Assembly (NCBI RefSeq): GCF_029960665.1
Contig: NZ_JASBRB010000023.1
Span: 1 to 51,586, forward strand
Reading direction: 5' to 3'
From: Pseudarthrobacter sp. AL07
GTDB lineage: Bacteria > Actinomycetota > Actinomycetes > Actinomycetales > Micrococcaceae
DNA length: 51,586 nt
The position numbers and the translations under genes are program-made. Each line of letters begins with the position of its first letter. Position 1 is the stretch's first letter. The notes beneath the pieces are model-generated. The model was not told the origin of the DNA and did no database searches. It worked only from the letters and a program-made list of their open reading frames with translations. Of the stretch, positions 8,429 through 17,745 are shown in pieces.

Positions 8429-8842
8429 ATGGGCAACGATCCGGTGGCAGTGGCGCAACGGTGGGTCAGGGCCTTGTCGTTACACGACTTGGAAGCAGCG
8501 GCGGACTGTTTCGACAGCGACTACACTGACGAAGCTCCGGCGCGCCGCGGGGAATCCGTCCAAGGCCAAGACGCTGTGCGGCAAAATTTCGAGAAACTGC
8601 TCAGGGACCTGCCTGACCTCACGGCGAAGATTGTCCGGACGGTGTCGGACGGCGACGAGGTGTGGATGGAGTGGGGCCTGCAGGGAACCCGCGGGGACGG
8701 GACGGTCATGGAGTTCGTCGGGGTCAACATCTTCCAAGTCTCGGCGGGCAGGTTCCGCGCCGGCCGGATCTATACGGAAGTTGTGCGCGACGCTGGTGGC
8801 ATTGAGGCGCAGATTGACCGTATGACCAAGGGGACGTCGTAG
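8429..8842 (+). CDS. SnoaL/NTF2-like protein (ester cyclase or limonene-epoxide-hydrolase fold)
   Basis: A 137-residue protein with the NTF2-like cone fold signature: an N-terminal helix with RWVRALSLHDLEAAADCF, a central VWMEWGLQGTRGDG strand pair and a closing FRAGRIYTE segment. Such proteins are small cytoplasmic hydrolases, isomerases or ligand-binding proteins. The ATG at 8429 matches the usual family length. A start at 8267 would add 54 unrelated residues. The ribosome site is weak (GGAG 18 nt upstream). It precedes the FAD-linked oxidase by about 230 nt and is not clearly in its operon. Its role is unknown. Confidence 0.65.
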   Translation: MGNDPVAVAQRWVRALSLHDLEAAADCFDSDYTDEAPARRGESVQGQDAVRQNFEKLLRDLPDLTAKIVRTVSDGDEVWMEWGLQGTRGDGTVMEFVGVNIFQVSAGRFRAGRIYTEVVRDAGGIEAQIDRMTKGTS

Positions 8843-9073
8843 GCCCGTCCTCCCGGACGGATTCTCCGCCTCTGCGGACGTCAGCCGACCGCAGCTTGCA
8901 TATGAGGGGCTATGCCGAGCGAAGCCGGTGCAGAAATGGTCACCCAAGCCCGCCGCCACGGGGCAGCATTTCGCCCCGGTGTCCGACACAGCGCGCGCCA
9001 ACACGGTCACAGTGCTGACGGAGGCCGCACGAAGGAACAGCACCATATCGGCCCAATGAGGAGCATTTCCGCC

Positions 9074-11859
9074 GTGACCCTGAATACACCGATCCCGCAA
9101 CAACCCAAGCACCCGATCGTCGCCGAGCTGCGCACAGTGCTCGAAGGCACCGTGGACGACTCCTCGCTGGCGCGCGTGCAATACGCCACCGATGCCTCCA
9201 ACTACCGGGTGGTTCCCGAAATCGTGGTGCTGCCCAAGACCCGCCGGGACGTCGAGGAGGCAGTGGCAATCGCACGGAAACACCGCATGCCTGTGACCGT
9301 GCGCGGCGGCGGCACCTCCTGCGCCGGGAACGCGATCGGCCCGGGCATGGTCCTGGACGTTTCCCGTCACATGAACCGCATCCTTGCCATCAACCCCGAG
9401 GCGGCCACTGCGGTGGTGGAACCCGGGGTGGTGCTTAGTGACCTCCAGAAGGCGGCCGCCTCGTTTGGGCTGCGGTTCGGTCCGGACCCTTCGACAGCCA
9501 TGCGCTGCACTCTCGGGGGCATGATCGGAAACAATGCCTGTGGACCGCACGGGCTCTCCTACGGGCGCGCCGCGGACAACGTTGTATCAATGACCTGGCT
9601 GACAGGTTCGGGTGACATCGTCACCGCAGGCTCCGGCCCGCACGCCTTGGAAGCCGGGCCGGGGCTGGCAGTCTTCGTGGCGGAAAACATGGCCGTCCTG
9701 AGGACCGAATTCGGGCGATTCAGTCGACAGATCTCGGGATACTCCCTGGAGCACCTTCTCCCCGAGAAGGGCCACAACCTCGCGGCTGCCCTGACCGGCA
9801 CAGAAGGAAGCTGCGGGGTGATCCTGGAGGCAGAACTCAGGCTCGTTCCGATGGTGGTTGCCCCTGCCCTGGCTGTGCTTGGCTACGCGGACATGGCCAC
9901 CGCGGCCGACGATGTTCCGGCGCTGCTTCCCTTTCGCCCGCTGGCACTGGAAGGGCTGGACGCGAAGCTCGTCGACGTCGTGCGGCGGGCGCACGGCCCG
10001 GCCAGCGTCCCGGCGCTTCCCGCAGGAGGCGGCTGGCTGATGGCCGAGATTGGCGGAGCCACGGCCGAAGAGGCCATGGCGTCAGCCGAACTTCTGGTCT
10101 CCGCCTCCAGTGCTGATGCTGCCGTCGTGCTGCCGGCCGGCCCGGAAGCCACCCGCCTCTGGCAGATCCGGGCGGACGGGGCCGGACTGGCCGGCCGGAC
10201 CGCTTCAGGTCAGCAGGCATGGCCGGGATGGGAAGACTCTGCCGTGCCTCCGGAGAGGCTGGGCAGCTACCTGCGCGGCCTGGAACAACTGATGGATGAG
10301 GAAGGGCTTCCCGGCCTGGCTTACGGTCACTTCGGTGACGGGTGCGTGCACGTCCGCCTCGACTTCCCACTGGACAGCGACGGGGTGCTCATGCGCCGCT
10401 TCCTCTCTGCGCCGCGGCCCTGGCAGTCGCGCACGGGAGATCGCTCTCGGGTGAGCACGGCGACGGCAGGGCGCGCTCCGAACTGCTCCCCACCATGTAC
10501 AGCCCCGCAGCGCTTCGGGCCATGAGCGATTTCAAGGCTCTTTTTGACCCGGAGGACATGTTCAACCCCGGAGTCGTAGTCCGGCCGTCGCCCCTCGACG
10601 CTGACCTGCGCCGACCCCAGGCCCTGTCCCTGCGCGCCAGTGAGGAGAAAGACTCTACCCGCGGCCGGGCCCGGGTACTCCAGGAGATGCTGAACGGCGG
10701 TGTGGTGACTCTAGGCTGGTCCTCACCGGAAGTGCATGACGCGCTCGACCTCTGCCTCAGCTGCAAAGCCTGCGCCAGCGACTGCCCCACCGGCATCGAC
10801 ATGGCCATGTTCAAGTCCGAAACCCTGCACCAGACCTACAAGGGACGAATACGTCCGCTGAGCCACTACACGCTGGGGCGCCTTCCCCAGTGGCTGCGCC
10901 TCTCGGCCACGGCGGCACCCCTGGTCAACCTCGCCGGACGCCTGCCGGTTCTGCGCAAGACCATCATGGCGCTCATGGGGGCCGACCTCCGCCGGTCCCT
11001 TCCGCCGCTGCCCCGTGCTCCGTTCAGACGAACGCAAGAAGGCCGGAACCGCAGCCATGGCCGGAAAGGGGGACACAAAGTCCTGCTTTGGGTCGATTCG
11101 TTCTCCGACGCGCTGGCGCCCGAGGTGGCGCGCGACGCCGTCGAAGTTCTCGTGGCCGCAGGCTGCGATGTCGAGCTTGCCGGCCCCGGTGCATGCTGCG
11201 GAGTGACTCTCATCTCCACCGGCCAGCTGACGGCCGCGAAAGCGAAGCTCCGCGCAACGGTAGACCTCCTTCTGCCGCACGTCCGGGACGGCCGGACGGT
11301 AGTTGGTCTCGAGCCCAGCTGCACCGCGACGCTGCGCTCGGACCTGGTGGAACTCCTGGCCGACGATCCCCGCGCCGCGGAAGTGTCAGCTGCCGTGAGA
11401 ACTGTCGCTGAACTCCTGGCCGGGATCGGGTGGACTCCACCGCTCGCCGGGGAAAAGCTCCTCGTTCAGCCGCACTGCCACCACTATGCCGTCATGGGTT
11501 ACGCGGCCGATGAAGCCCTGTTGACAGCCATGGGATGTGACGTCGAAACGTCAGCCGGCTGCTGCGGACTGGCTGGCAACTTCGGCATGGAAAAAGGGCA
11601 CTACGAGGTGTCCGAGAAAATCGCCCGCAGGGGGATTCTCGCCAAGGCAGAGGCCCTTCCCGATCACGGCATCATGGCCGACGGCTTCTCCTGCCGCACC
11701 CAGGTTCGCGACCTGGCCGGGTTGGAGAGCCGGCACCTGGTCCAGGTCATGGCGGACGCCCTACGCGCGGAGCGGCGACAGGCTTCGGACCACGGCGGGG
11801 GTGCGACCGGCGGGAACGAGGACGGCGGCGGAAGCCAGCCAGCTAGGATTCAGGTGTGA
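9074..11859 (+). pseudogene. FAD-linked oxidase / Fe-S protein fusion (YdiJ-like D-2-hydroxyacid dehydrogenase), frameshifted
   Basis: The reconstructed product is about 930 aa. It has an FAD-binding PCMH domain (VRGGGTSCAGNAIG near residue 75), an FAD-oxidase C domain, a 4Fe-4S motif (CLSCKACASDCP near 560) and two CCG-type domains (ACCGV near 710, GCCGLAGNFGMEKG near 830). This GlcD-GlcF fusion is the layout of E. coli YdiJ, a D-2-hydroxyglutarate dehydrogenase. At about 10412 one base is missing: frame 1 ends as RRFLS and the expected AAALAVAHG...SGEHGDGRARS continues in the -1 frame. GTG 9074 follows GAGGAG; ATG 9056 is possible. It would oxidise D-2-hydroxyglutarate or a related acid and feed electrons to the respiratory chain. 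As written it is split. Confidence 0.75.
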
Positions 11860-11884
11860 AAGCAGATGCGTTTGCGGTGGCGGG

Positions 11885-12565
11885 ATGAGCGAGAACGCCG
11901 CGAAAGAATTTAAGCGCCCTCCCACCGCTCAAGCTTTCGTCCTTGCCGAGCTGCGGCGCGCAATCATCGCGGGGGACTTCCTGCCGGGCGAGCCGCTCCG
12001 TCAAAACACGCTCGCCGAGCGGTTCGGCGTCAGCAGGGTACCCGTCCGCGAAGCATTCAAGGTCCTCGAAAGCGAGGGCCAGGTGGTCTACGAGCCGCAC
12101 CGCGGGCACAAAGTAGCCAGCCTGTCACTCACGGACCTCCTGGAGGTCTACCGGCTCAGGCAATTGCTGGAATCGGAGGCGGCCCGGGTTGCCGTTGAAA
12201 ACCGGAGCGGCACCGTACTCGCTTCGATGAGAGCCTCGGCCAGCGATGTTGAGGTGGCCAGTGCGGCGGGTGATCTGCTGAAGATGACCGAAGCGAACAG
12301 GCGTTTCCACTTCGAATTGTTGGCGGCGGCCAAAATGCCGCGCTTGGAGCGCATAGTCCGGGTCCTGTGGGACGCAACGGAGGCATACCGGTTCGTTTAC
12401 TACGGGTCAGAACACAATCGGTCCACAGTAGAACGCGAACACGCCGGTATCGTCCAGGCCTATGCGGACGGGGACGTCGGGTTGCTCGTCGCCCTGATGG
12501 ACGAGCACCGAGAGCATGCCGTGGATGCCCTCCGCACCTTCTTGGATTCCCCGAGCCGCCCATAA
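11885..12565 (+). CDS. GntR/FCD family transcriptional regulator
   Basis: A 226-residue regulator. The N-terminal winged helix includes LAERFGVSRVPVREAFKVLE (about residues 44-63) and is followed by an all-helical FCD effector domain with the usual EHAGIVQAYADGD ending. It should bind DNA as a dimer and respond to a carboxylic-acid ligand. The ATG at 11885 is chosen as the first Met giving normal family length; the ribosome site is poor. It lies 25 nt after the oxidase gene and just before an inverted repeat TTGGATA-CAT-TATCCAA (12606-12622) ahead of the SDR operon, its probable operator. It likely controls the 12.7-22.7 kb operon. Confidence 0.8.
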   Translation: MSENAAKEFKRPPTAQAFVLAELRRAIIAGDFLPGEPLRQNTLAERFGVSRVPVREAFKVLESEGQVVYEPHRGHKVASLSLTDLLEVYRLRQLLESEAARVAVENRSGTVLASMRASASDVEVASAAGDLLKMTEANRRFHFELLAAAKMPRLERIVRVLWDATEAYRFVYYGSEHNRSTVEREHAGIVQAYADGDVGLLVALMDEHREHAVDALRTFLDSPSRP

Positions 12566-12605
12566 CGTAACAATTGTGTGACGCTGCTTACATATGGGGG
12601 TGATA

Positions 12606-12622
12606 TTGGATACATTATCCAA
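12606..12622. promoter_or_regulatory. Inverted repeat, probable GntR operator
   Basis: TTGGATA and TATCCAA form perfect 7-bp arms around CAT, between the GntR gene and the first SDR of the long operon. The size and symmetry suit a GntR/FCD dimer. No second copy was noticed. Confidence 0.5.
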
Positions 12623-12662
12623 ATGGCCTCTCTCGTAACCGCATTGATGCGGACTTCAACCC

Positions 12663-13436
12663 ATGAGTGACCAGACCGCCCGCTCGAATGTGGCCTCCGT
12701 GAACGACTGGCTCGGGTTGAATGGCGCCCGCGTCCTGGTGGCCGGCGCCGGCGGAATCGGGAGTGCCTGCATTGGGGAGTTCGTGGCAGCCGGGGCGAGC
12801 GTACTCGCGGTTGACCGCGACGAGTCCCGGCTGGCTGCCCTTGGTCCGGGCGTGGCCACCAAACGGGTTGACCTCACGTCCACGGAGGGCTGTGAGGATG
12901 CCGTTGCGTCGGCCCAGGAACAGCTCGGCGGACTGGACATCCTGGTGCACTCCATTGGCGTCAACCATCGAGTGCCGATTCTCGAAACCGCGGATGAGGA
13001 CTGGAACCGCATCCTCGAGCTCAACCTCACCAGCGCCTTCCGGCTCGGCCGCGCAGCGGGCCGCGTCATGGTCGAGGCCGGCTTCGGGCGCCAGATCTAC
13101 TGCTCGTCGGTCTCCAGCCTCCTGGCGCACCCCGACCACGGCCCCTACGCAGCCAGTAAGGGCGGCATCAACCAGCTGGTCCGGGTCATGGCCCGCGAGT
13201 GGGCCGGCCACGGAGTAACGGTAAACGCCATCGCCCCCGGCTACGTGGACACTGAACTTACCAGAACGCACCTGGATCGCCCCGGGGTACGCGAACACTA
13301 CACCTCAATGGTCCCCGCCGGCCGGCTCGGGACGGTGGATGACCTCACCGGTCCTGTGCTCTACCTGTCTTCCCGGCAGGCGGCGTTTGTCACCGGTCAT
13401 GTCCTGTACGTGGACGGGGGCAGGACCCTTGTGTGA
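12663..13436 (+). CDS. Short-chain dehydrogenase/reductase
   Basis: A 257-residue classical SDR. The dinucleotide-binding loop is AGAGGIG (residues 27-33), a variant of TGxxxGIG. The catalytic YAASK is at 162-166 with SSVSS upstream, and the C-terminus is GHVLYVDGG. An acidic residue after the second strand (VDRDES) suggests NAD+ preference. It probably oxidises a secondary alcohol of the imported substrate. No clear ribosome site precedes the ATG. It is the first gene of a long operon and overlaps the next gene by a few bases. Confidence 0.85.
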   Translation: MSDQTARSNVASVNDWLGLNGARVLVAGAGGIGSACIGEFVAAGASVLAVDRDESRLAALGPGVATKRVDLTSTEGCEDAVASAQEQLGGLDILVHSIGVNHRVPILETADEDWNRILELNLTSAFRLGRAAGRVMVEAGFGRQIYCSSVSSLLAHPDHGPYAASKGGINQLVRVMAREWAGHGVTVNAIAPGYVDTELTRTHLDRPGVREHYTSMVPAGRLGTVDDLTGPVLYLSSRQAAFVTGHVLYVDGGRTLV

Positions 13437-14067
13437 ATCGAACCACCGTGGAGCCGGATCCGACGCTTCCAGGCTGGGTGGCCGCTTCCCGCTCCTCATG
13501 CCGCATGAACTCTCGAACCAGCAGCGCGATCTGTACGGGGTCATCGCCGGCCCGCCGAGGGGAAACGGGCCGTTTTCCATTGTCGACGAAAACGGACGCC
13601 TCAGCGGCCCCTTCAACGCGCTGCTGTACTCGCCCGCGATCGGAAACGCGGTACAGGCTCTGGGCGCCGTCCTGCGCTTTGGCGGCTCGCTGCCGGCCCG
13701 CACCCGGGAGCTGGTGATCTGTGCCGTCGCCGCAGAGCTGGAGTCCGCCTACGAGTGGTACGCGCACAGCCTGGTCGCCACGACCGTTGGCATCAACGGC
13801 ACCGAGCTGAAGCAGCTGCACGAAGGCGATGTCCCGGACACCTTGTCTGCGGACGAAAGCGCGGCGCTGGGTTTGACGCGTTCCCTGTTGCGAGGCACCG
13901 CCGTTGACGAGGACGTGCATGCTGCCGCCCTGGAACACTTCGGACACGGTGGCATTACGGAGCTTTCGGTACTGGTGGGCTATTACCGCCTGCTGGCAGG
14001 CATCCTCGCTGCCGGAGATGTTCCCGTTCCGGCAGCCGCCGGAGAACACCTACACCAGGCCACTTGA
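13429..14067 (+). CDS. Carboxymuconolactone decarboxylase (CMD/AhpD-like) family protein
   Basis: About 212 residues of the all-helical CMD fold, with the core GSLPARTRELVICAVAA and EWYAHSLVA. The family's CxxC pair is absent, so a peroxidase role is unlikely. TTG 13429 is chosen because residues upstream of the next Met (13498) still align with the family N-terminus (RFPLLMPHELSNQQRDLYG). GGGGGCAGGA provides a ribosome site, and the start overlaps the SDR stop by 8 nt. Family members include gamma-carboxymuconolactone decarboxylase and many uncharacterised proteins. A decarboxylase or lactone-handling role in this pathway is inference only. Confidence 0.7.
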   Translation: MCESNHRGAGSDASRLGGRFPLLMPHELSNQQRDLYGVIAGPPRGNGPFSIVDENGRLSGPFNALLYSPAIGNAVQALGAVLRFGGSLPARTRELVICAVAAELESAYEWYAHSLVATTVGINGTELKQLHEGDVPDTLSADESAALGLTRSLLRGTAVDEDVHAAALEHFGHGGITELSVLVGYYRLLAGILAAGDVPVPAAAGEHLHQAT

Positions 14068-14128
14068 CCGTCAAGCCTATTGACGCCCACCCAGCCAACA
14101 GCATGATCAAAAACAGGGAGATACAACC

Positions 14129-15139
14129 ATGATTGCTATGAACATCACTGCCCGGAGGCGCATGCAGCGCCTGTGCGCAGCAGCTGTCCTTGTACCGGCA
14201 GTTTTCCTTTCCGCATGCGGCAGCCCCGCTCCCAGCAGCGGCGGCGGGGGCACAGCCGGGCAGGGAGGCATGTTGTCCATCGCCACCGGCGGCACCGGTG
14301 GGGTCTACTATCCGCTGGGCGGCGGCTTCGCCACTGTGATCCGGGACAAGGTCAAGGGTTATGACGCTACGGTGCAGGAAACGAACGCTTCCGTGGACAA
14401 CATGCTGCTGATCGAGAACGGGTCCGCGCAGCTCGCCTTCTCAGTGGGCGACGTGGTGTCCGATGCCGTCAAGGGCGAGGGCAAATTCGCGGGAAAGCCC
14501 CAGGAAGTCTGCTCCCTTGGCAACATCTACAACAACTTCATGCAGGCCGTCACCGTAAACGACAAGGGAATCCAGAACGTCAAGGACATGGCGGGCAAAG
14601 TCATCTCGGTCGGCGCGCCCAGCTCCGCCACCGAGGTAGCGGCGCTGCGAATCCTCGAGGCCGCCGGAATTGACCCGAAATCGGGCATCCAGCGCCGCCA
14701 GCTCGGCGCGGCGGAAACCGTCGCTGCGCTGCGCGACGGAACGATCGACGCCGGATTCTGGTCCGGAGGTCTGCCCACCGGCGCGCTGATCGACCTGGCC
14801 GGCGACGGCGACATGAAGCTGCTTTCAATCGGGGAGTACGCCAAACCCCTTGCGGAGAAATACGGCGCCTACTACGTGGGGCAGGACATCCCGGCCAACA
14901 CCTACGAAGGGCAGAACGAGGCCGTCCCGGCGATCGCTTCACCGAACATCCTGGTCGCCAGCAAGAAAATGGACAAGAAGCTCCAGCAGGACATCACCAC
15001 CGCACTCTTTGACAACAAAGAGGCCTTGATCAAGGTCCACCCCGCAGCCGGCGAGATGGACAAGGCCACCGCCGGGAAGGTTCCGTTCGTGGAGGCCTGC
15101 CCAGGTTCGAAGGCGTACTTCGACAAGTCCGGAAGCTAG
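14129..15139 (+). CDS. TAXI-family TRAP transporter substrate-binding lipoprotein
   Basis: A 336-residue exported lipoprotein: basic N-terminus, hydrophobic stretch and lipobox LSAC with Cys30. The mature part opens with SIATGGTGGVYYPLGGG, the signature of the TAXI (TRAP-associated extracytoplasmic immunogenic) family. It binds the substrate outside the membrane and delivers it to the fused permease two genes downstream. GGGAG precedes the ATG. TAXI proteins are known to bind dicarboxylates and amino acids such as glutamate, 2-oxoglutarate or related acids, which fits a glutarate-type pathway. The actual ligand is unknown. Confidence 0.9.
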   Translation: MIAMNITARRRMQRLCAAAVLVPAVFLSACGSPAPSSGGGGTAGQGGMLSIATGGTGGVYYPLGGGFATVIRDKVKGYDATVQETNASVDNMLLIENGSAQLAFSVGDVVSDAVKGEGKFAGKPQEVCSLGNIYNNFMQAVTVNDKGIQNVKDMAGKVISVGAPSSATEVAALRILEAAGIDPKSGIQRRQLGAAETVAALRDGTIDAGFWSGGLPTGALIDLAGDGDMKLLSIGEYAKPLAEKYGAYYVGQDIPANTYEGQNEAVPAIASPNILVASKKMDKKLQQDITTALFDNKEALIKVHPAAGEMDKATAGKVPFVEACPGSKAYFDKSGS

Positions 15140-15145
15140 CACCTC

Positions 15146-15661
15146 ATGCGAAAGCCAGCCGCCGCCGTCGTCGGTCTCGTTTGCCTCGGAATGCTGGGAG
15201 CAGGCGGGATTGCCGTGGCCGGCTCGCCATTGGAACCCCACCGTCCCCGCGCCGTCGTGATCAGCAACGACGGCGGCATGCTGGCCAGTATTCCCCTTGC
15301 CGGGGACACGTTCGCAGTGAGCTACCGCAACTCCATCTACGGCACCGTCGCTGAAGAGCGTTACACCGTCCAGGACGACGGGAGCTACCGCCTGGTGCAG
15401 CTGGCCGCCGACCAGCTGGCGGTGCTCGAAGAGTACTACGCCGTCCCCGGGCCGCCGTCCGCAGCCGGGGACGGCGACCGCAGGGAATGGGTGGCGGACC
15501 CAGATCCGGGGCACCCTGCGGAGTTTGGCCGGCTGTCGCTGGCAGCAACTGATCTGGGCCGCCGCACCGTGTACGTTCCGGGCGCTCCGCCGCTTGAACT
15601 ATGGAAGTTAGTCGAAGACAGCGACCCGTTCGTTGTGCTATCCCTCAAGGAGACCCCATGA
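15146..15661 (+). CDS. DUF1850 protein, TAXI-TRAP companion
   Basis: A 171-residue protein with an N-terminal signal or anchor helix (residues 5-25) and a compact beta-rich domain containing SYRNSIYGTVAEERYTV. DUF1850 proteins are usually encoded between the TAXI binding protein and the fused TRAP permease, exactly as here. The start lies 6 nt after the binding-protein stop and the stop overlaps the permease start as ATGA. The probable role is an accessory subunit at the outer face of the membrane. The biochemical function is not known. Confidence 0.8.
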   Translation: MRKPAAAVVGLVCLGMLGAGGIAVAGSPLEPHRPRAVVISNDGGMLASIPLAGDTFAVSYRNSIYGTVAEERYTVQDDGSYRLVQLAADQLAVLEEYYAVPGPPSAAGDGDRREWVADPDPGHPAEFGRLSLAATDLGRRTVYVPGAPPLELWKLVEDSDPFVVLSLKETP

Positions 15662-17745
15662 CCGAGAACCCCAACGGCAACGGCGCCGTTCAGGCACGCA
15701 CGTCGCCTGAGCCCCCGGGGGGCACCAGACGGAGGACCGCGGATGACGGTGTCACCGCCGACCCCAGGGACAAGGATGCGGTGATTGATGAAGAGGCGCT
15801 GATCGCGGAGTTTGAGGCGGAGAAACCTGCCCGCCACCTGGACGGGAAACCCGGCATCGCGGTGAAGGCCATCGGTGTGGCGCTGTCCCTGTTTGCGCTG
15901 TATTGGGTCTTCAACCCCATGCCCACCCAGTTCTACCTGCCCGCATTCCTGATGGTCGGGCTGCCCATGACGTTTCTGGTCTACCGCGGGTGGGGCCGCT
16001 CGGCTGCCGCCAAGGCGTCCGGACGTTCTGACAACCCCCACATACTTGACTGGCTGCTCGCTGCAATTTCCGTAGTTCCGTTTGCCTACATCATCTCGGA
16101 CTGGGACAGCTTCTTCCGCCGTGCGATCACGCCGACCTACCTTGACCTGATCATGGGCGTGATCGCGATCCTGGTCACCCTGGAGGCATCCCGCCGAACG
16201 GTGGGTATCCTCGTTCCGCTGGTCGTGGTCGGCTTCTTCGCGTATGCGGCGTTCGGTTCCTTCGTCCCTGCCCCCTTCAACACGTCCTCCTTCAACTGGA
16301 TCCGCCTTGTTGGCCACAACGTCATGGGGACGCAAGGCCTGTTCGGGGTTCCCACCGACGTCGCGGCGTCGTACATCATTCTTTTCACCATCTACGGCGC
16401 CGTCCTGGGCGCCTCGGGCGCCACCAAATTCTTCATAGACCTCTCTTTCTCTGCCTTCGGACAGTCAAAGTCGGGTCCTGGCCGGACCGTGACCCTCGCG
16501 GGTTTCCTGCTGGGCACCGTGTCGGGTTCCGGCGTCGCCACCACTGTGACCCTGGGCGGCATCTCCTGGCCGCTGCTGCGCAAGGCCGGCTACCCGAAGG
16601 AACACGGCGGCGCCATCCTGGCCGCTGCCGGTATCGGCGCCATCATGTCCCCGCCAACGCTCGGTGCCGCAGCCTTCATCATCGCCGCGTTGCTTGGCGT
16701 CTCGTACCTGCAGGTGCTCATCTGGGCCACCATTCCCACGGTCCTCTACTATTTCGGCATCATCCTCGCCATCGAAATGGACGCCCGGCGCTTCAAGACC
16801 AAGGCGGTGGATTTCGACGTCAAGCCGGCCGGCAAGCTGCTGCTGCGGTTCGGGTACCACTTCAGTTCCCTCCTTGCGATCGTGGTGTTCATGGCCATGG
16901 GCATGACCCCGTTCCGGGCCGTAGTGTTCGCCACCGGTCTCGCCTTCGTGCTCAGCTTCCTGGACCGCCAATCCTGGCTGACGCCCAAGCGGATCTGGGA
17001 CGCGCTCGCCACGGGCGCCATGGGCGCCCTGTCCGTGATCCCCGTCATGGCGGCCGCCGGCCTGATCGTGGGAATCATGACCCTCACCGGACTGGGTCTG
17101 AAGTTGGCGAACATCATCGTGGACTTTGCCGGCGGCAACCTGCTCCTGACAGCAATCTTCTCCGCCATCTCCGTCACCCTCCTGGGACTTGCCGTGCCGG
17201 TAACGGCAAGCTTCATCATCTCGTGGGTGATCATCGGACCCGCCCTGCAGGATGTCGGCGTTCCCGCTTTCGCGGCTGCGATGTTCATCTTCTACTACTC
17301 GGTCCTCAGCGAGGTGTCACCGCCCACCGCACTGTCCCCGTTCGCGGCGTCGGCCATCACCGGCGGCAGACCGATCAAGACGATGTGGCTGACCTGGCGG
17401 TACACATTGTCGGCGTTCCTGGTCCCGTTCATCTTTGTGCTGTCCGACGACGGTGTGGGGCTGCTGCTGCAGGGCAGTCCAGGATCGATTGCGCTGGCAT
17501 TCACCGTCTCACTGCTGGCGGTGGCCTCCCTTGCCGTGGCAACCGGGGCCTGGCTCTTCGGCCCGGCCCGCTGGCCCGAACGGGTCCTGCTGGGCGTCGG
17601 GTCACTGCCGATGCTGGTCATGGAGCCGCTCTACATCGGCATCGGGGCAGCCATCATTGCCGTGGGCGTCCTGGTACACATCATGGGGCTCCGCAGACAC
17701 CGCACAGACATTGCCCGTGACCGAAAGGAGGCCCCATCACTATGA
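15658..17745 (+). CDS. TRAP transporter fused permease (DctQM type, TAXI system)
   Basis: A 695-residue membrane protein combining the small (4TM) and large (12TM) TRAP subunits. A polar N-terminus of about 75 residues is followed by hydrophobic helices. The conserved core carries SGSGVATTVTLGGISWPLL and AAAGIGAIMSPPTLGAAAF, and a second half has SEVSPPTALSPFAA. It couples solute uptake to an ion gradient. The ATG at 15658 has AAGGAG upstream and overlaps the DUF1850 stop. The 3' end overlaps the next start (ATGA at 17742). With the two preceding genes it forms a complete TAXI-TRAP system. Confidence 0.9.
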   Translation: MTENPNGNGAVQARTSPEPPGGTRRRTADDGVTADPRDKDAVIDEEALIAEFEAEKPARHLDGKPGIAVKAIGVALSLFALYWVFNPMPTQFYLPAFLMVGLPMTFLVYRGWGRSAAAKASGRSDNPHILDWLLAAISVVPFAYIISDWDSFFRRAITPTYLDLIMGVIAILVTLEASRRTVGILVPLVVVGFFAYAAFGSFVPAPFNTSSFNWIRLVGHNVMGTQGLFGVPTDVAASYIILFTIYGAVLGASGATKFFIDLSFSAFGQSKSGPGRTVTLAGFLLGTVSGSGVATTVTLGGISWPLLRKAGYPKEHGGAILAAAGIGAIMSPPTLGAAAFIIAALLGVSYLQVLIWATIPTVLYYFGIILAIEMDARRFKTKAVDFDVKPAGKLLLRFGYHFSSLLAIVVFMAMGMTPFRAVVFATGLAFVLSFLDRQSWLTPKRIWDALATGAMGALSVIPVMAAAGLIVGIMTLTGLGLKLANIIVDFAGGNLLLTAIFSAISVTLLGLAVPVTASFIISWVIIGPALQDVGVPAFAAAMFIFYYSVLSEVSPPTALSPFAASAITGGRPIKTMWLTWRYTLSAFLVPFIFVLSDDGVGLLLQGSPGSIALAFTVSLLAVASLAVATGAWLFGPARWPERVLLGVGSLPMLVMEPLYIGIGAAIIAVGVLVHIMGLRRHRTDIARDRKEAPSL

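Noticed and set aside
14069..14085. CGTCAA-N5-TTGACG repeat before the TAXI gene
   Set aside because: Short arms and no T-run; too weak to call a terminator or operator.
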